The notes: generated by a model from the letters alone, not told the origin. Shown: positions 24,729 through 34,006, counted from the first letter of the stretch. The stretch: DNA of 64,000 bases from Mesorhizobium loti (GCA_002356515.1 AP017605.1:1922001-1986000); one strand, 5' to 3'. Numbers and translations are program-made.

Positions 24729-25478
24729 CTAGAGCGCGGTCTCCAGCGCCAGATACACCCCTAGCGCCAGCAGCCCCACGAAGAACACCGTTCGAAAAGT
24801 CTCGACGCTCATCGTCTGGCGCAGCGCCTGGCCGATGAACATGCCGGCCAGCGCCGGCAGCAGTGCCAGGATCGACCCTGTCAGTTGCGCCGTCGGTGAC
24901 ACCAAAGCGCCCGTCCTGAACAGGCCGATGGCAAGGGCCGCCGTCGACACGGTGAAGGACAGGCCGAGTGCCTGGATGAGGTCTTCCCTCTGCAGCCGCA
25001 GCGATTGCAGATAGGGCACCGCCGGGATGACGAAGACGCCGGTGGCGCCGGTGACCAGCCCGGTCGCCACGCCGACCAGTGGCGACATCAGGGCCTCGTG
25101 GCGCGCCGGCGTAGCGAAACCAAGCTTGAGCAGGCCGAGAATGGCATAAAGCACCAGCGCTGCGCCAAGCCCCGCCGAGGCCGCGCCCGCGTGCGCGCCG
25201 GTCAGCACTCCTGCCCCGGCGATGGTGCCCAGCAGGATGCCGGCCATCATCGCCCACAGCCGCTTGACGAGGCCGCCGAAGGAGGGGCCGGTGAACAACT
25301 GCCAGAGGTTGGTGACCAAGGACGGGATCAACAGCAAGGCGGCGGCCTCGGCCGGCGGCATCGTCACCGCCAGCAATCCCATCGCCACGGTCGGCAGCCC
25401 CATCCCGACCACGCCCTTGACGAAGCCCGCGGCGAGAAAGACGGCACCGATCCAGGCCGCGATCCCGGCACTCAGCAT
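24729..25478 (-). CDS. TauE/SafE-family sulfite/anion exporter
   Basis: Membrane protein of 249 residues with seven to eight helices. It opens with the typical VFLAAGFVKGVVGMGLPTV and has the repeated second-half signature GLVTGATGVFVIPAVPYLQS. TauE/SafE proteins export organosulfur anions or sulfite. It follows a small membrane-anchored protein gene by 21 bases, and a LysR gene is divergent upstream, a frequent pairing in which LysR induces the exporter. Confidence 0.9.
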   Translation of the reverse strand: MLSAGIAAWIGAVFLAAGFVKGVVGMGLPTVAMGLLAVTMPPAEAAALLLIPSLVTNLWQLFTGPSFGGLVKRLWAMMAGILLGTIAGAGVLTGAHAGAASAGLGAALVLYAILGLLKLGFATPARHEALMSPLVGVATGLVTGATGVFVIPAVPYLQSLRLQREDLIQALGLSFTVSTAALAIGLFRTGALVSPTAQLTGSILALLPALAGMFIGQALRQTMSVETFRTVFFVGLLALGVYLALETAL

Positions 25479-25499
25479 GACGGCACCTTCACCAAGGGA

Positions 25500-25703
25500 T
25501 CAGTCATGCAGCAGCATGTCCGTCGCTTCGGCATCGGGTCTGGGTTTCGCCGGCGCGGCATCGGGGCTGGTTGAAGCCGCCCTTGTCGTACATCCCCGCA
25601 ACCCGGGCTGCGCCTGCGCCATGGCAAGCGAAGCCACGGCAACCGCCAGCACAATGCCCATGGTTTCAAGGATGCCAAACCGGCCTGGTGCTTTGTCGCT
25701 CAT
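25500..25703 (-). CDS. Small membrane-anchored or exported protein
   Basis: Protein of 67 residues starting at ATG 25703 behind GGAGATATGCG. Residues 10-35 are hydrophobic (GILETMGIVLAVAVASLAMA), a signal peptide or anchor, followed by a Pro/Ala-rich polar tail with one Cys. I do not recognise a family. It lies between the LysR gene and the TauE gene and is probably co-transcribed with TauE. Confidence 0.6.
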   Translation of the reverse strand: MSDKAPGRFGILETMGIVLAVAVASLAMAQAQPGLRGCTTRAASTSPDAAPAKPRPDAEATDMLLHD

Positions 25704-25852
25704 CGCATATCTCCATCGCAAACGATTTGACGGACATGCGGCTCGCGCACAATGTGGAAATTGCGCTGTCAGCCTTCGGCCAGGACGAAGGCTGCTTGTA
25801 GGGAGTCAGCCGGCTTTCCGAACTGCCGGATTGTTTTGCAGGGAACAAAAAG

Positions 25853-26728
25853 ATGCGCTTCGATCTCACCGATCTCCGGCTGTTCCTGCTGGTGGCCGAG
25901 CGCGGCAGCATCACCCATGGCGCCGAACTCGCCGGGCTGGCGCTGGCTTCCGCCAGCGCCCGTATCAAGGGCATGGAGGAGCGGCTCGGCGCGCCGCTTT
26001 TGGAGCGCCGCCGTCGTGGCGTCGTGCCGACGGCCGCCGGCCAGGCGCTGCTGCACCATGCGCGCGCCGTGCAGAACCAGATCGAAGCGATGGCCGGCGA
26101 TCTCGGCGCCTATGCCGGCGGCCTGCGGGCGCGTGTCCGGCTGATGGCCAACACCGCCGCCACGGCCGAGCTGCTGCGCGACATCCTGCCCGCCTTCCTG
26201 GTGGCGCATCCCGGCATCGACATCGATCTCGACGAACGCCCCAGCCACGAGATCGCCGAGGCGGTGGCGAGCGGCGCCGCCGATCTCGGCATTGCCGCCA
26301 CCTGGGCCGGCCTATCGCATCTCGAACAAAGGCCGTTCTTCGTCGACCGGCTGGTGGTGATCGCCGCTCGCGACTGGCCGGGGCTTACCGGCCTGCATGC
26401 CGTCAACCTCGCCGACATCCTGAGCGAATCCTTCGTTGGCCTCAGCCTCGGCCATGCCCTGCAGGAGCACATCACCCGTCAGGCCGCCCGCCTCGGCGGC
26501 CATCTGCACATCCGCATCCGCGTGCCCGGTCTCGACAATGTCTGCCGGCTGGTCGCGCAGGGCGCCGGCATCGCCATCGTCCCGGAAAGTGCCGCGCGCC
26601 GCTCGGCCGGCAAACTGCGCAGCCTGCGGCTTGCCGACGACTGGGCGACGCGCCAGCTCAATCTCTGCGCCCGCAGCTTCGACGAACTGACGCCGCAAGC
26701 GAAATTGCTGGCCGCGTCGCTAGGTTGA
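25853..26728 (+). CDS. LysR-family transcriptional regulator
   Basis: LysR-type regulator of 291 residues with an N-terminal winged helix (FLLVAERGSITHGAELAGLA, then SARIKGMEERLGAPLLER) and an effector domain (LAAYAG linker to VRLMANTAATAEL). It is divergent from the small protein-TauE operon, with 149 bases between starts, and likely controls it in response to the exported anion (inference). Its stop lies 27 bases before the convergent SDR gene. Confidence 0.92.
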   Translation: MRFDLTDLRLFLLVAERGSITHGAELAGLALASASARIKGMEERLGAPLLERRRRGVVPTAAGQALLHHARAVQNQIEAMAGDLGAYAGGLRARVRLMANTAATAELLRDILPAFLVAHPGIDIDLDERPSHEIAEAVASGAADLGIAATWAGLSHLEQRPFFVDRLVVIAARDWPGLTGLHAVNLADILSESFVGLSLGHALQEHITRQAARLGGHLHIRIRVPGLDNVCRLVAQGAGIAIVPESAARRSAGKLRSLRLADDWATRQLNLCARSFDELTPQAKLLAASLG

Positions 26729-26754
26729 ACCGAAACGGGTCGCTTGCCGGGTCC

Positions 26755-27477
26755 TCACCAGGGCAACGGACCCTCATCGTAGAAATAGCCGCCGGTCGGA
26801 CCGTTCTCGTCCAGGGTCGCCAGGCGAACAATGATCTCGGCCGCCTGCCCCACCGTGCGGTAGCCACTGTGTCCGTTGAAGTCCGTCGCGGTATAGCCGG
26901 GATCGGCCGAATTGACCTTGATGCCCGCCGCGGCAAGCTCCTTCGAGAAGGCAACGGTGGCGGCGTTGAGCGCCGTCTTGGAGCTGTTGTAGCCAAGGAT
27001 ATTGATCGCATAGAATTCACTGGCCGGATCGGTCAATCCCCCGAGTGACCCCAGTCCGCTGGAAACCATCACCACATTGGCGCGCGGAGCTGCCTTGAGC
27101 AGCGGCAGGAAGGCCTGAGTGGTGCGGATCGGGCCGAACACGTTGACCTCGTAGACATCCTTGATGATGGCTATGGGCTCTTCGCTGGGAGCGAGCATTG
27201 AGCCGAGGATGCCGGCATTGTTGACCAGCACATCGAGACGTCCGTCCTCCTGCAAAACGCGCGTGGCGGCCGCCTTGACGCTGGCGTCGCTGGCGACATC
27301 GATCTCCAGCACGCGCACGTCATGGCCCTTCTGCCTGAGCTCGGCTGCCGCCGCTTCGCCGCGCTCCCTGTCGCGGCTGCCCAGCCAAACCCTGTAGCCG
27401 GCTTCGCCCAGCCGGCGCGCGGTTTCGTAGCCGATGCTCTTGTTGGCGCCGGTCACCAATGCTGTCTTGTCGGTCAT
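26755..27477 (-). CDS. Short-chain dehydrogenase/reductase
   Basis: SDR of 240 residues. The cofactor motif is TGANKSIGYE near residue 10, NNAG is in VLVNNAGILG, the Ser is in VMVSSGLGS, and the catalytic pair is in YNSSKTALN. ATG 27477 was preferred over 27483 because the Shine-Dalgarno GGAG directly abuts the outer ATG. It is divergent from the AraC gene at 27615, which may regulate it; AraC/SDR pairs of this kind are common in proteobacteria. Confidence 0.92.
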   Translation of the reverse strand: MTDKTALVTGANKSIGYETARRLGEAGYRVWLGSRDRERGEAAAAELRQKGHDVRVLEIDVASDASVKAAATRVLQEDGRLDVLVNNAGILGSMLAPSEEPIAIIKDVYEVNVFGPIRTTQAFLPLLKAAPRANVVMVSSGLGSLGGLTDPASEFYAINILGYNSSKTALNAATVAFSKELAAAGIKVNSADPGYTATDFNGHSGYRTVGQAAEIIVRLATLDENGPTGGYFYDEGPLPW

Positions 27478-27614
27478 TTCCATCTCCAGTTTGATCCGTC
27501 TGCGGCAGAGATGGGGCGGACCACTGGCCGCCGCGTGCCGAAAACTGGTGAGTTCTTGCCTATTCCTGCCTGGAGCTTGATTGCCGGCCGCGCCGATGCG
27601 ATCTACAGGCTGTG

Positions 27615-28508
27615 ATGAAATCGTTCGACGACCTCAAAGCGCTGGTGATGCGCCATGCACGCGGCCGGCTGACCGAAACCGGCATTCCCCGCGTCGCCAT
27701 CATGAAGGGCGAGGCGACGACCGGGCCGTTGCTGGGGCTCTACGACCCAAGGCTTTGCCTGGTCCTGCAGGGCGCCAAATCCGTCATGATCGGCGATCAG
27801 CTGCTGCATTACGACGCCGGGCGCTACTTCATCGCCGCAGTCGAGGTGCCGGCCGTCGGCAAGGTTTTGCAGGCCAGCCCGCAGCATCCCTACCTCTCGG
27901 TCAGCCTGGCCCTCGACACCACGCTGATTGCCGCGTTGCTGCTCGACATGCCGCCCGTTGCCGAGGCGCCGATCGGCCATGGCTTTGCCGTCAGCCAGGC
28001 CGACGAGGCGCTGGTCGATGCGTGGCTGCGCATGATTGAGCTCATCGATCGTCCGGCCGAAATCCCTGTGCTGGCGCCGCTGCTCGAACGCGAAATCCTG
28101 TTTCGGCTGCTGCAAGGACCGCAAGGCGCCATGCTGCGCCAGATTGCCGGCGCCGACAGCCGCCTGTCGCAGATTCGCCGCGCGCTGGGCTGGATCCGCG
28201 ACCACTATGCCGAGCCGTTCCGCGTCGAGGATCTTGCCCGGACAGCCGGCATGAGCGCGTCGGTGTTCCACCGCCACTTCAAGGCGGTCACGGCGATGAC
28301 GCCGATCCAGTACCAGAAGCGCATCCGCCTCAATGAAGCGCGCCGGCGCCTGCTCGCCACGTCAGGCGATGCGGCCGGCGCCGCCTTTTCCGTCGGCTAT
28401 GAAAGCGCGTCCCAGTTCAGCCGTGAATATGCCCGCCTGTTCGGTGCGCCGCCCCTGCGCGATATCGGCCGCCTGCGCGCCGCGCCCGAGCCCACCGAGC
28501 TCGCCTGA
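27615..28508 (+). CDS. AraC-family transcriptional regulator
   Basis: Regulator of 297 residues with the AraC_N (cupin-like arm) domain in the first half (LCLVLQGAKSVMIGDQLLHY and YDAGRYFIAAVEVP) and two helix-turn-helix motifs at the C-terminus (FRVEDLARTAGMSASVFHRH, AAFSVGYESASQFSREYARL). The start is ATG 27615; an in-frame GTG one codon earlier is possible. It is divergent from the SDR gene with 137 bases between starts. Confidence 0.92.
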   Translation: MKSFDDLKALVMRHARGRLTETGIPRVAIMKGEATTGPLLGLYDPRLCLVLQGAKSVMIGDQLLHYDAGRYFIAAVEVPAVGKVLQASPQHPYLSVSLALDTTLIAALLLDMPPVAEAPIGHGFAVSQADEALVDAWLRMIELIDRPAEIPVLAPLLEREILFRLLQGPQGAMLRQIAGADSRLSQIRRALGWIRDHYAEPFRVEDLARTAGMSASVFHRHFKAVTAMTPIQYQKRIRLNEARRRLLATSGDAAGAAFSVGYESASQFSREYARLFGAPPLRDIGRLRAAPEPTELA

Positions 28509-28689
28509 CCCTCTTGAATTCGAAGATGCAAGAGTAAAGCGGGAAGACCACGCCCTCCTAGCCCTTGCACCGCGCCCCGAGGCCGGCCCGTGCGGCGGCT
28601 TCGATAGGTCCACCACCAAGCGCTTTATCCCGCCTACCCGCATGGATGAGGAGATGGTCGTGACTCTGAGGCGACACAGCCCTTGCTGT

Positions 28690-28770
28690 TATTAAAAATT
28701 GCTCATAAGGTATTTTTCACATAAGAAAGAAAAATCCTCCTATTTATCTCATTTATGAAAGACTGGCACT
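28690..28770 (+). promoter_or_regulatory. AT-rich promoter region of the Lrp-ABC operon
   Basis: An 80-base AT-rich segment in otherwise GC-rich DNA, directly upstream of the Lrp-type gene. It carries spaced repeats of the form CTCATAAGG, CACATAAGA and CTCATTTATGAA, as expected of Lrp/AsnC sites wrapped at helical intervals. The rest of the 28509-28690 gap shows no gene. Confidence 0.5.
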
Positions 28771-29271
28771 TTGCGGGAACATCTCGATCTGACCGATCGG
28801 CGGCTGGTCAAACAGCTGTCGCAGGACGCGCAGCCGGGCATCAACCGGCTTGCCGAGATCTTGGCGATTTCGGTGCCGACGGTGCGCTCGCGGCTGCGCA
28901 ACCTGCTCGACCGCAATCTGCTCAAGATCGTCGGCCTGCTGAACCTCACCGAGCGGCCCGAGCTGATCTCGGCCATTGTCGGCATCAATGCCCAGGGGCG
29001 CGGCCGGGCCCGCGAACTGGCGCAGCGCATTTCCGAACTGCCCTTCGTCAATTCGGCTTCGGTGGTCACCGGGCGCTTCGACATCATCGTCGACGTGACG
29101 GTGGCCGGTGACGTCGCCGACCTCTACCGCGTCACCAGCGAGCTGATCCCCGGCGCCGGCGAGCCGGGCGAGGTCGTGCGCAGCGAGACCTTCGTCGTCA
29201 TGGCGTCCTGCAACAAATGGGTCAGCCTGCCCGAAGGCTGCTGGTCTGATGATCGCAAGGAGCCGGCATGA
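28771..29271 (+). CDS. Lrp/AsnC-family regulator
   Basis: Regulator of 166 residues with an N-terminal HTH (DLTDRRLVKQLSQDAQPGIN, then LAEILAISVPTVRSRLRNLL) and a C-terminal RAM ligand-binding fold (FVNSASVVTGRFDIIVDVTV). No ATG is available in frame, and TTG 28771 is the best start, since the frame opens only five codons upstream. The stop overlaps the next start as ATGA, so the regulator is the first gene of the saccharopine-dehydrogenase/ABC operon, which it presumably controls in response to an amino acid. Confidence 0.9.
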   Translation: MREHLDLTDRRLVKQLSQDAQPGINRLAEILAISVPTVRSRLRNLLDRNLLKIVGLLNLTERPELISAIVGINAQGRGRARELAQRISELPFVNSASVVTGRFDIIVDVTVAGDVADLYRVTSELIPGAGEPGEVVRSETFVVMASCNKWVSLPEGCWSDDRKEPA

Positions 29272-30428
29272 AGATCGCTGTTCTCGGTGGCCTCGGCCTG
29301 CAAGGCCGGGCGGCCATCGCCGATCTCGTCGCCAGTGGTGTCGAGGAGGTGATCTGCGTCGATACCGCGCCGGACGGCGCGGCCCGGCTGGCTGATCTGA
29401 CCGACCTTTCCCGCGTGCGCTTCGTGATGCCCGAGGGCGCGATCGGTCCGGCTCTGGCCAGCGTGCTGGCCGATACCGACGCCGTCATCGATTTGCTGCC
29501 GCAGCCGCTGATGCGCGAAGCGGTACAGGCCGCCATCGCCACCCGCACGCCGCTGGTCACCACCAATTACGGCAAGGCCATCGCCGATCTGGCACCGGCC
29601 GCCGAACAGGCCGGTGTGTCAGTCATGACCGAATGCGGGCTCGACCCCGGCATCGACCTCGTGCTCTACGCCCGCGCCGCCCGTCAGTTCGATATCATCA
29701 CCGCGATCGATTCCTATTGCGGCGGCATCCCCGAGCCAAAGGCGATGGCCAAGCCGCTTTGCTACAAGGTGAGCTGGAACTTCGACATGGTCCTGGTCAG
29801 CCAGAACCGCGACAGCGTGATGATCGAGGACGGCAAGCGCGTCGAAGTGCCCGCCGCCCGCCAGCATGACAGTCCTTTCATCCACGAGATCGAGGTTGCC
29901 GGCCTCGGCCGGCTGGAAGCCTTCCCCAATGGCGATGCGCTGCATTATGTCGAGATGCTTCCCGCGGCAGAAGGGCTGCGCCGCTCCGGCCGCTACACGC
30001 TGCGCTGGCCCGGATGGTCGGCCTTCTGGGCGCCGCTGAAGGAGCTTGGCTTCCTCTCGGAAGACAAGGTGCCCGGCACCTCCAGCAGCCCGCGCGAATT
30101 CCTCGGCCGGCTGCTCGGCCCCCAATTGCAATATGGCCCCGGCGAGAAGGATTTGTGCGTCATGCGCAATGTCTTTTCCGGCCTCGAAGGCGGACGCGCC
30201 AAGACCGTGACATCCGATCTGATCATCGAGCGCGACCTGGTGTCCGGCCTGTTCGGCATGAGCCTTGGCGTTGGCTACCCCGCCAGCATCGTGGCGCAGA
30301 TGCTGGCGCGGCGCGACATCAGCAAGGCCGGCCTGCTCAACCCGCTGCTCGACGTGCCCGACGAAGCCTTCTTCGACGAACTGGCCAGGCGCGGCATCAA
30401 AGTTGCCGAGACGGTGGCCTGGGACTGA
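29268..30428 (+). CDS. Saccharopine dehydrogenase-family protein
   Basis: Oxidoreductase of 386 residues with an N-terminal Rossmann motif GGLGLQGRA and the dehydrogenase C-terminal domain of the saccharopine/homospermidine group (TECGLDPGIDLVLYARAARQ, then YCGGIPEPKA). The family covers lysine-pathway and polyamine enzymes. Being coupled to an Lrp-type regulator and followed by a polar amino acid ABC importer suggests catabolism of an imported amino acid, possibly a lysine derivative (inference). A substrate cannot be read from the sequence. Confidence 0.88.
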   Translation: MKIAVLGGLGLQGRAAIADLVASGVEEVICVDTAPDGAARLADLTDLSRVRFVMPEGAIGPALASVLADTDAVIDLLPQPLMREAVQAAIATRTPLVTTNYGKAIADLAPAAEQAGVSVMTECGLDPGIDLVLYARAARQFDIITAIDSYCGGIPEPKAMAKPLCYKVSWNFDMVLVSQNRDSVMIEDGKRVEVPAARQHDSPFIHEIEVAGLGRLEAFPNGDALHYVEMLPAAEGLRRSGRYTLRWPGWSAFWAPLKELGFLSEDKVPGTSSSPREFLGRLLGPQLQYGPGEKDLCVMRNVFSGLEGGRAKTVTSDLIIERDLVSGLFGMSLGVGYPASIVAQMLARRDISKAGLLNPLLDVPDEAFFDELARRGIKVAETVAWD

Positions 30429-30522
30429 GGATTTTCGAACGGCCCGCCGCAAAACGGCGCCGCCGCTGAAAAAAGAGCCCAAGGGAAGCCGCGGGCAAAC
30501 AACAACAGGGAGGAATACCAGA

Positions 30523-31311
30523 ATGAAGATTGCCAGACTTTTCATCGCCGGACTTGCGCTCGCGGGCTTGACCGCTGCCGCCAGCGCCGGAACGCTGGAC
30601 GAGATCACCAAGCGCGGCGAACTGCGTGTCGCGGTACAGACGCAAGGCCCCCCCTTCTCGCTGGTCGGCGCCAATGGCGAACGCACCGGCAGTTCGGTTG
30701 AACTGGCCGAGCTGATGGCCAAGGAAATGGGCGTCAAAATCAAATTCCTCGACTTCGACTGGGACGGCCTGATCCCGGCGCTCTTGTCGGGCAAGGCCGA
30801 CCTTCTGGTCGCCGACATGACGCCGACGCTGGCGCGCGGCATGAAGGTCGCCTTCACCACGCCCTACATGTACACGGGCAGCACCGTCTTCACCAAGGCC
30901 GACAGCAAGTTCAAGACCACCGAGGACTGCAAGGCCAAGGGCACCAAGATCGCTGTTCTGCTCGGCGCCACCGGCGAGAAGGAAGCCAAGGCCGCCTTCC
31001 CCGATGCCGACATCAAGAGCTACAAGGGCGGCGGCCCGCTGCTGCTCGACGCCGTCAACAACGGACAGGCTGATTGCGGCGTCAACGACATCTCGGCGGT
31101 CAAGGGTCAGCAGACGGCCTACCCCGCCGGCACCTTCACCGTCATGCCGGATCTTCTGTCGAAGGAACCGCTTGCCTTCGCCACCCGCTATGACGAACCG
31201 GACCTGCTGATCTGGATGAACCTGTTCCTCAACCAGGTCACCATCGACGGCCGCCTGCAGAAGAACCTCGACTACTGGGTGAATTCCGACGCCTGGAAGA
31301 AGGATCACTAA
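30523..31311 (+). CDS. Amino acid ABC transporter, periplasmic binding protein
   Basis: Family 3 solute-binding protein of 262 residues with a Sec signal peptide (residues 1-22, ending AAASA). Typical blocks are GELRVAVQTQGPPFSLVG, GSSVELAELMAKEMGV and KADLLVADMTPTLARGMKVA. GGAGGAA precedes the ATG at 30523. It lies 94 bases after the dehydrogenase and 105 bases before the permease; the intervening hairpin probably keeps its message more abundant than that of the permeases. Confidence 0.94.
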   Translation: MKIARLFIAGLALAGLTAAASAGTLDEITKRGELRVAVQTQGPPFSLVGANGERTGSSVELAELMAKEMGVKIKFLDFDWDGLIPALLSGKADLLVADMTPTLARGMKVAFTTPYMYTGSTVFTKADSKFKTTEDCKAKGTKIAVLLGATGEKEAKAAFPDADIKSYKGGGPLLLDAVNNGQADCGVNDISAVKGQQTAYPAGTFTVMPDLLSKEPLAFATRYDEPDLLIWMNLFLNQVTIDGRLQKNLDYWVNSDAWKKDH

Positions 31312-31324
31312 GCAGCAATAAAAA

Positions 31325-31370
31325 CCGAGCGGCCTCGCGCGCATCTTAAGCGCCGCGCGAAGCCGCTCGG
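31325..31370 (+). repeat. Intercistronic hairpin after binding-protein gene
   Basis: Inverted repeat CCGAGCGGC (31325-31333) and GCCGCTCGG (31362-31370) with an inner complementary TCGCGCG/CGCGCGA pair. Hairpins at this position between a binding-protein gene and its permeases commonly protect the upstream message and reduce read-through (known for maltose and histidine operons). Confidence 0.7.
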
Positions 31371-31416
31371 AATTCGCTTCGTCCGTCGCTTCCCGCACTC
31401 TGGGACTTCACCCACG

Positions 31417-32088
31417 ATGCTCGAAAATTTCAGCTTCCGCACCATCGTCGAATATCTGCCGCTGTTCGGTCAGGGCCTGGTCACGACCGTCTGGCTGTCG
31501 GCGATCTCCTTTGTCGGCGCGCTTGTCGTCGGCATCGTGCTGTGCGCCATGGGCCTGCAGCGGGGCTGGCTGTTTCGCGCGCCGGCCAAGGCCTATATCG
31601 ACGCCGTGCGCGCCACGCCCTTGCTGGCGCAGCTCTATTTCCTCTATTTCGGCCTGCCCCGGCTCGGCTTCGTCCTGCCCGAGCTCGTCGTCGGCATCCT
31701 CGCTTTGTCGCTGAACAGCGGCGCCTATATCGCCGAGATCATTCGCGCCGGCATCCTGTCGATCCCGCGCGGCCAGGTCGAGGCGAGCGTCGCCTCGGGC
31801 ATGACTTATGTCCAGCGCATGCGCCTGGTCGTCCTGCCGCAAGCCTTCAAGGTGACGATCCCGCCGCTGCTCGGTCAGGCGATCGTGCTGGTCAAGGATT
31901 CCGCCCTGTTGTCGCTGATCTCGGTTGCCGAACTGACCCGCGCCGGGCAACTGCTCGCCTCCGACCGCTTCATGCCGGCGGAAGGTTTTGTCACCATCGC
32001 CGCTTTCTATCTGCTGCTCTACTACGGCCTGAAAGGACTGGCCGTTGTCTCCAGCCGCTGGCTCGGCTCTGCGGGGGCACGCGCATGA
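31417..32088 (+). CDS. Amino acid ABC transporter permease 1
   Basis: Inner-membrane permease of 223 residues of the HisMQ type, with about five helices and the EAA loop ASVASGMTYVQRMRLVVLPQ that contacts the ATPase. Its stop overlaps the start of the second permease (ATGA). Together they form the heterodimeric channel of the importer. Confidence 0.93.
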   Translation: MLENFSFRTIVEYLPLFGQGLVTTVWLSAISFVGALVVGIVLCAMGLQRGWLFRAPAKAYIDAVRATPLLAQLYFLYFGLPRLGFVLPELVVGILALSLNSGAYIAEIIRAGILSIPRGQVEASVASGMTYVQRMRLVVLPQAFKVTIPPLLGQAIVLVKDSALLSLISVAELTRAGQLLASDRFMPAEGFVTIAAFYLLLYYGLKGLAVVSSRWLGSAGARA

Positions 32089-32759
32089 TCTGGCAACAAT
32101 TCCTCAGCCTCGCCGGCTCCTATCCCCTCGCCTTGCGCGGCCTCGGCATGACCGTGGTGCTGTCGCTGATCAGCCTGGTGCTGGGCACGCTGCTCGGCTT
32201 CGGCCTCGGCATCTTGCGCACCGGCGGCAACCGGCTGATCTCGAGCGTCATCGGCGCCTGGGTCGATCTGATCCGCGGAACCCCGTTCCTGGTGCAGATC
32301 TTCCTGATCTTCTTCATCCTGCCGGAATTCGGCATCGAGCTCGATGCCTTCACCGCCGGCATCATCGCGCTGACCAATCTCGCCGCCTGCTTCATCTGCG
32401 AGATCGTCGCCGCCGGAATCCGCTCGGTGCCGACCGGCCAGGTCGAGGCAGCACTTGCATCCGGCCTGTCGCGCTGGCAGCGCATGCGCCAGGTCGTGCT
32501 GCCGCAGGCCATGCGCATCGTGCTGCCGCCGCTGGTCGGGCAATATGTGCTGCTGATCAAGGATTCCTCCGTCGTCTCGGCGATCGGGCTGACCGACCTC
32601 ACCCGCGTCGGCTGGCTGGTGGTGCAGCGTGTGCCGAACGGGCTGCTGGTCTTCTTCCTGGTCGGCGTCGGCTATTTCATCGTCTGCTATCCCTTGATCA
32701 TGCTCGCCCGCCGGCTCGAACGCCGCATGGGCGCGGCGCATGGCGAGGTGCAGCTGTGA
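32085..32759 (+). CDS. Amino acid ABC transporter permease 2
   Basis: Second HisMQ-type permease, 224 residues, starting at the ATG within the ATGA overlap at 32085. The EAA loop is ALASGLSRWQRMRQVVLPQA and the helices VVLSLISLVLGTLLGFG and following are intact. A much longer frame starting at 31542 is an artefact of reading through permease 1 in another frame. Confidence 0.93.
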   Translation: MIWQQFLSLAGSYPLALRGLGMTVVLSLISLVLGTLLGFGLGILRTGGNRLISSVIGAWVDLIRGTPFLVQIFLIFFILPEFGIELDAFTAGIIALTNLAACFICEIVAAGIRSVPTGQVEAALASGLSRWQRMRQVVLPQAMRIVLPPLVGQYVLLIKDSSVVSAIGLTDLTRVGWLVVQRVPNGLLVFFLVGVGYFIVCYPLIMLARRLERRMGAAHGEVQL

Positions 32760-32784
32760 CATCGAACCCTAGAGGGCCAGAAGC

Positions 32785-33558
32785 ATGACCAAGACAGGCC
32801 TGACCAAAACCGGCCCAGCCAAAACCGGCATGATCGACTTCCGCGGCGTCAACAAATGGTTCGGCGCGCTGAACGTGTTGAAGGACATCACGCTCAGCGT
32901 CGAGCCGCGCGAAGTGGTCGTCGTCTGCGGTCCGAGCGGCTCCGGCAAGAGCACGCTGATCCGCTGCATCAACGGCCTGGAGACGATCAAGGACGGCGAT
33001 CTCATCGTCGACGGCCAGCGTCTTGGCGATCCCGCCACCAACATGACGCAGCTGCGCACCGAGATCGGCTTCGTCTTCCAGTCCTTCAACCTCTACCCGC
33101 ACAAGACCGCGCTCGAGAACGTCACGCTCGCCCCCATCCATGTCCGCAAAATCCCGCGCACTGAAGCCGAAGAAGCCGGCCGCGAATTGCTGGCCAAGGT
33201 CGGGCTGGCCGACAAGGTCAACGCCTATCCGGCACAACTTTCCGGCGGCCAGCAGCAGCGCGTGGCGATCGCGCGCTGCCTCGGCATGCGGCCCAAAATC
33301 ATGCTGTTCGACGAACCGACCTCGGCCCTCGACCCCGAGATGATTTCCGAAGTGCTCGACGTCATGGTGGCGGTCGCCGAGGAAGGCATGACCATGATGG
33401 TGGTGACGCATGAGATGGGCTTTGCCCGCAAGGTCGCCCAGCGTGTCGTGTTCATGGACGCCGGCGCCATCGTCGAAAGCGGCACGCCCGACGAGTTCTT
33501 CTCGCACCCCAAAACCGATCGCAGCCGGGCGTTTCTGAGCAAGATTCTCAGGCATTGA
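32785..33558 (+). CDS. Amino acid ABC transporter ATP-binding protein
   Basis: GlnQ/HisP-type ATPase of 257 residues. Walker [10 protein letters not shown], signature LSGGQQQR, Walker [13 protein letters not shown] and the H-loop VVTHEMGFA are intact. The first 15 residues contain three near-identical TKTG units ([14 protein letters not shown]) before the conserved [12 protein letters not shown], which suggests that the true start may be the internal ATG at about 32830 or that the leader is a recent slippage. It ends 11 bases inside the convergent DUF6314 gene. Confidence 0.94.
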   Translation: MTKTGLTKTGPAKTGMIDFRGVNKWFGALNVLKDITLSVEPREVVVVCGPSGSGKSTLIRCINGLETIKDGDLIVDGQRLGDPATNMTQLRTEIGFVFQSFNLYPHKTALENVTLAPIHVRKIPRTEAEEAGRELLAKVGLADKVNAYPAQLSGGQQQRVAIARCLGMRPKIMLFDEPTSALDPEMISEVLDVMVAVAEEGMTMMVVTHEMGFARKVAQRVVFMDAGAIVESGTPDEFFSHPKTDRSRAFLSKILRH

Positions 33559-33952
33559 AGCGCTGAAACCACCCAAGGCTCGCATAATTCTTGCGCGGCC
33601 CTTTGACCCGCCACGCCTCGGCCCATTCGTCGGCCCCGCGAAAGAAGAAGCGCCCGACATAGAGATCAGCGCCGCAGAGATGGCGCACGGTCTGCGCCGC
33701 CTCCGGCCCAAGCGCGATGAAGTCGCTTCCATCGGCATGCAGAATGCGCGTCGAACGCTCGCCCGGCTTGAGCCGGTAGCGTCGGCTTGCCGGCATTTCG
33801 CGGGAGCCGATCCGAATGAGCCCATGCTCGCTGAAGGCATTTTCCGTGACCACGGCGTCGCCGGCGAAGCGGTGGGTCGCGCCGGTCAGGAAGTCGATCA
33901 TCGTGCGGCGGACTTTCCAGTCGCCGACGAAGTGGTCTGCCATTGCCTTCAT
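33548..33952 (-). CDS. DUF6314-family protein
   Basis: Protein of 134 residues resembling DUF6314: [17 protein letters not shown], then [20 protein letters not shown] and a C-terminal [20 protein letters not shown]. It has a compact beta-rich, lipocalin-like pattern of alternating residues; function unknown. The start at 33952 (MKAMADHF) has GAGGA upstream. The 3' end overlaps the end of the convergent ABC ATPase gene by 11 bases. Confidence 0.78.
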   Translation of the reverse strand: MKAMADHFVGDWKVRRTMIDFLTGATHRFAGDAVVTENAFSEHGLIRIGSREMPASRRYRLKPGERSTRILHADGSDFIALGPEAAQTVRHLCGADLYVGRFFFRGADEWAEAWRVKGPRKNYASLGWFQRFNA

Positions 33953-34006
33953 CTTCGCTGTCCTCGGCGAGCGCAGAAAGCGCAACCAACACACTTAGTC
34001 TAGACA

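Noticed and set aside
25222..27048. Plus-strand frame of 608 codons across three loci
   Set aside because: It runs antisense to TauE and the SDR and out of frame through the LysR gene, all of which have firm family matches.
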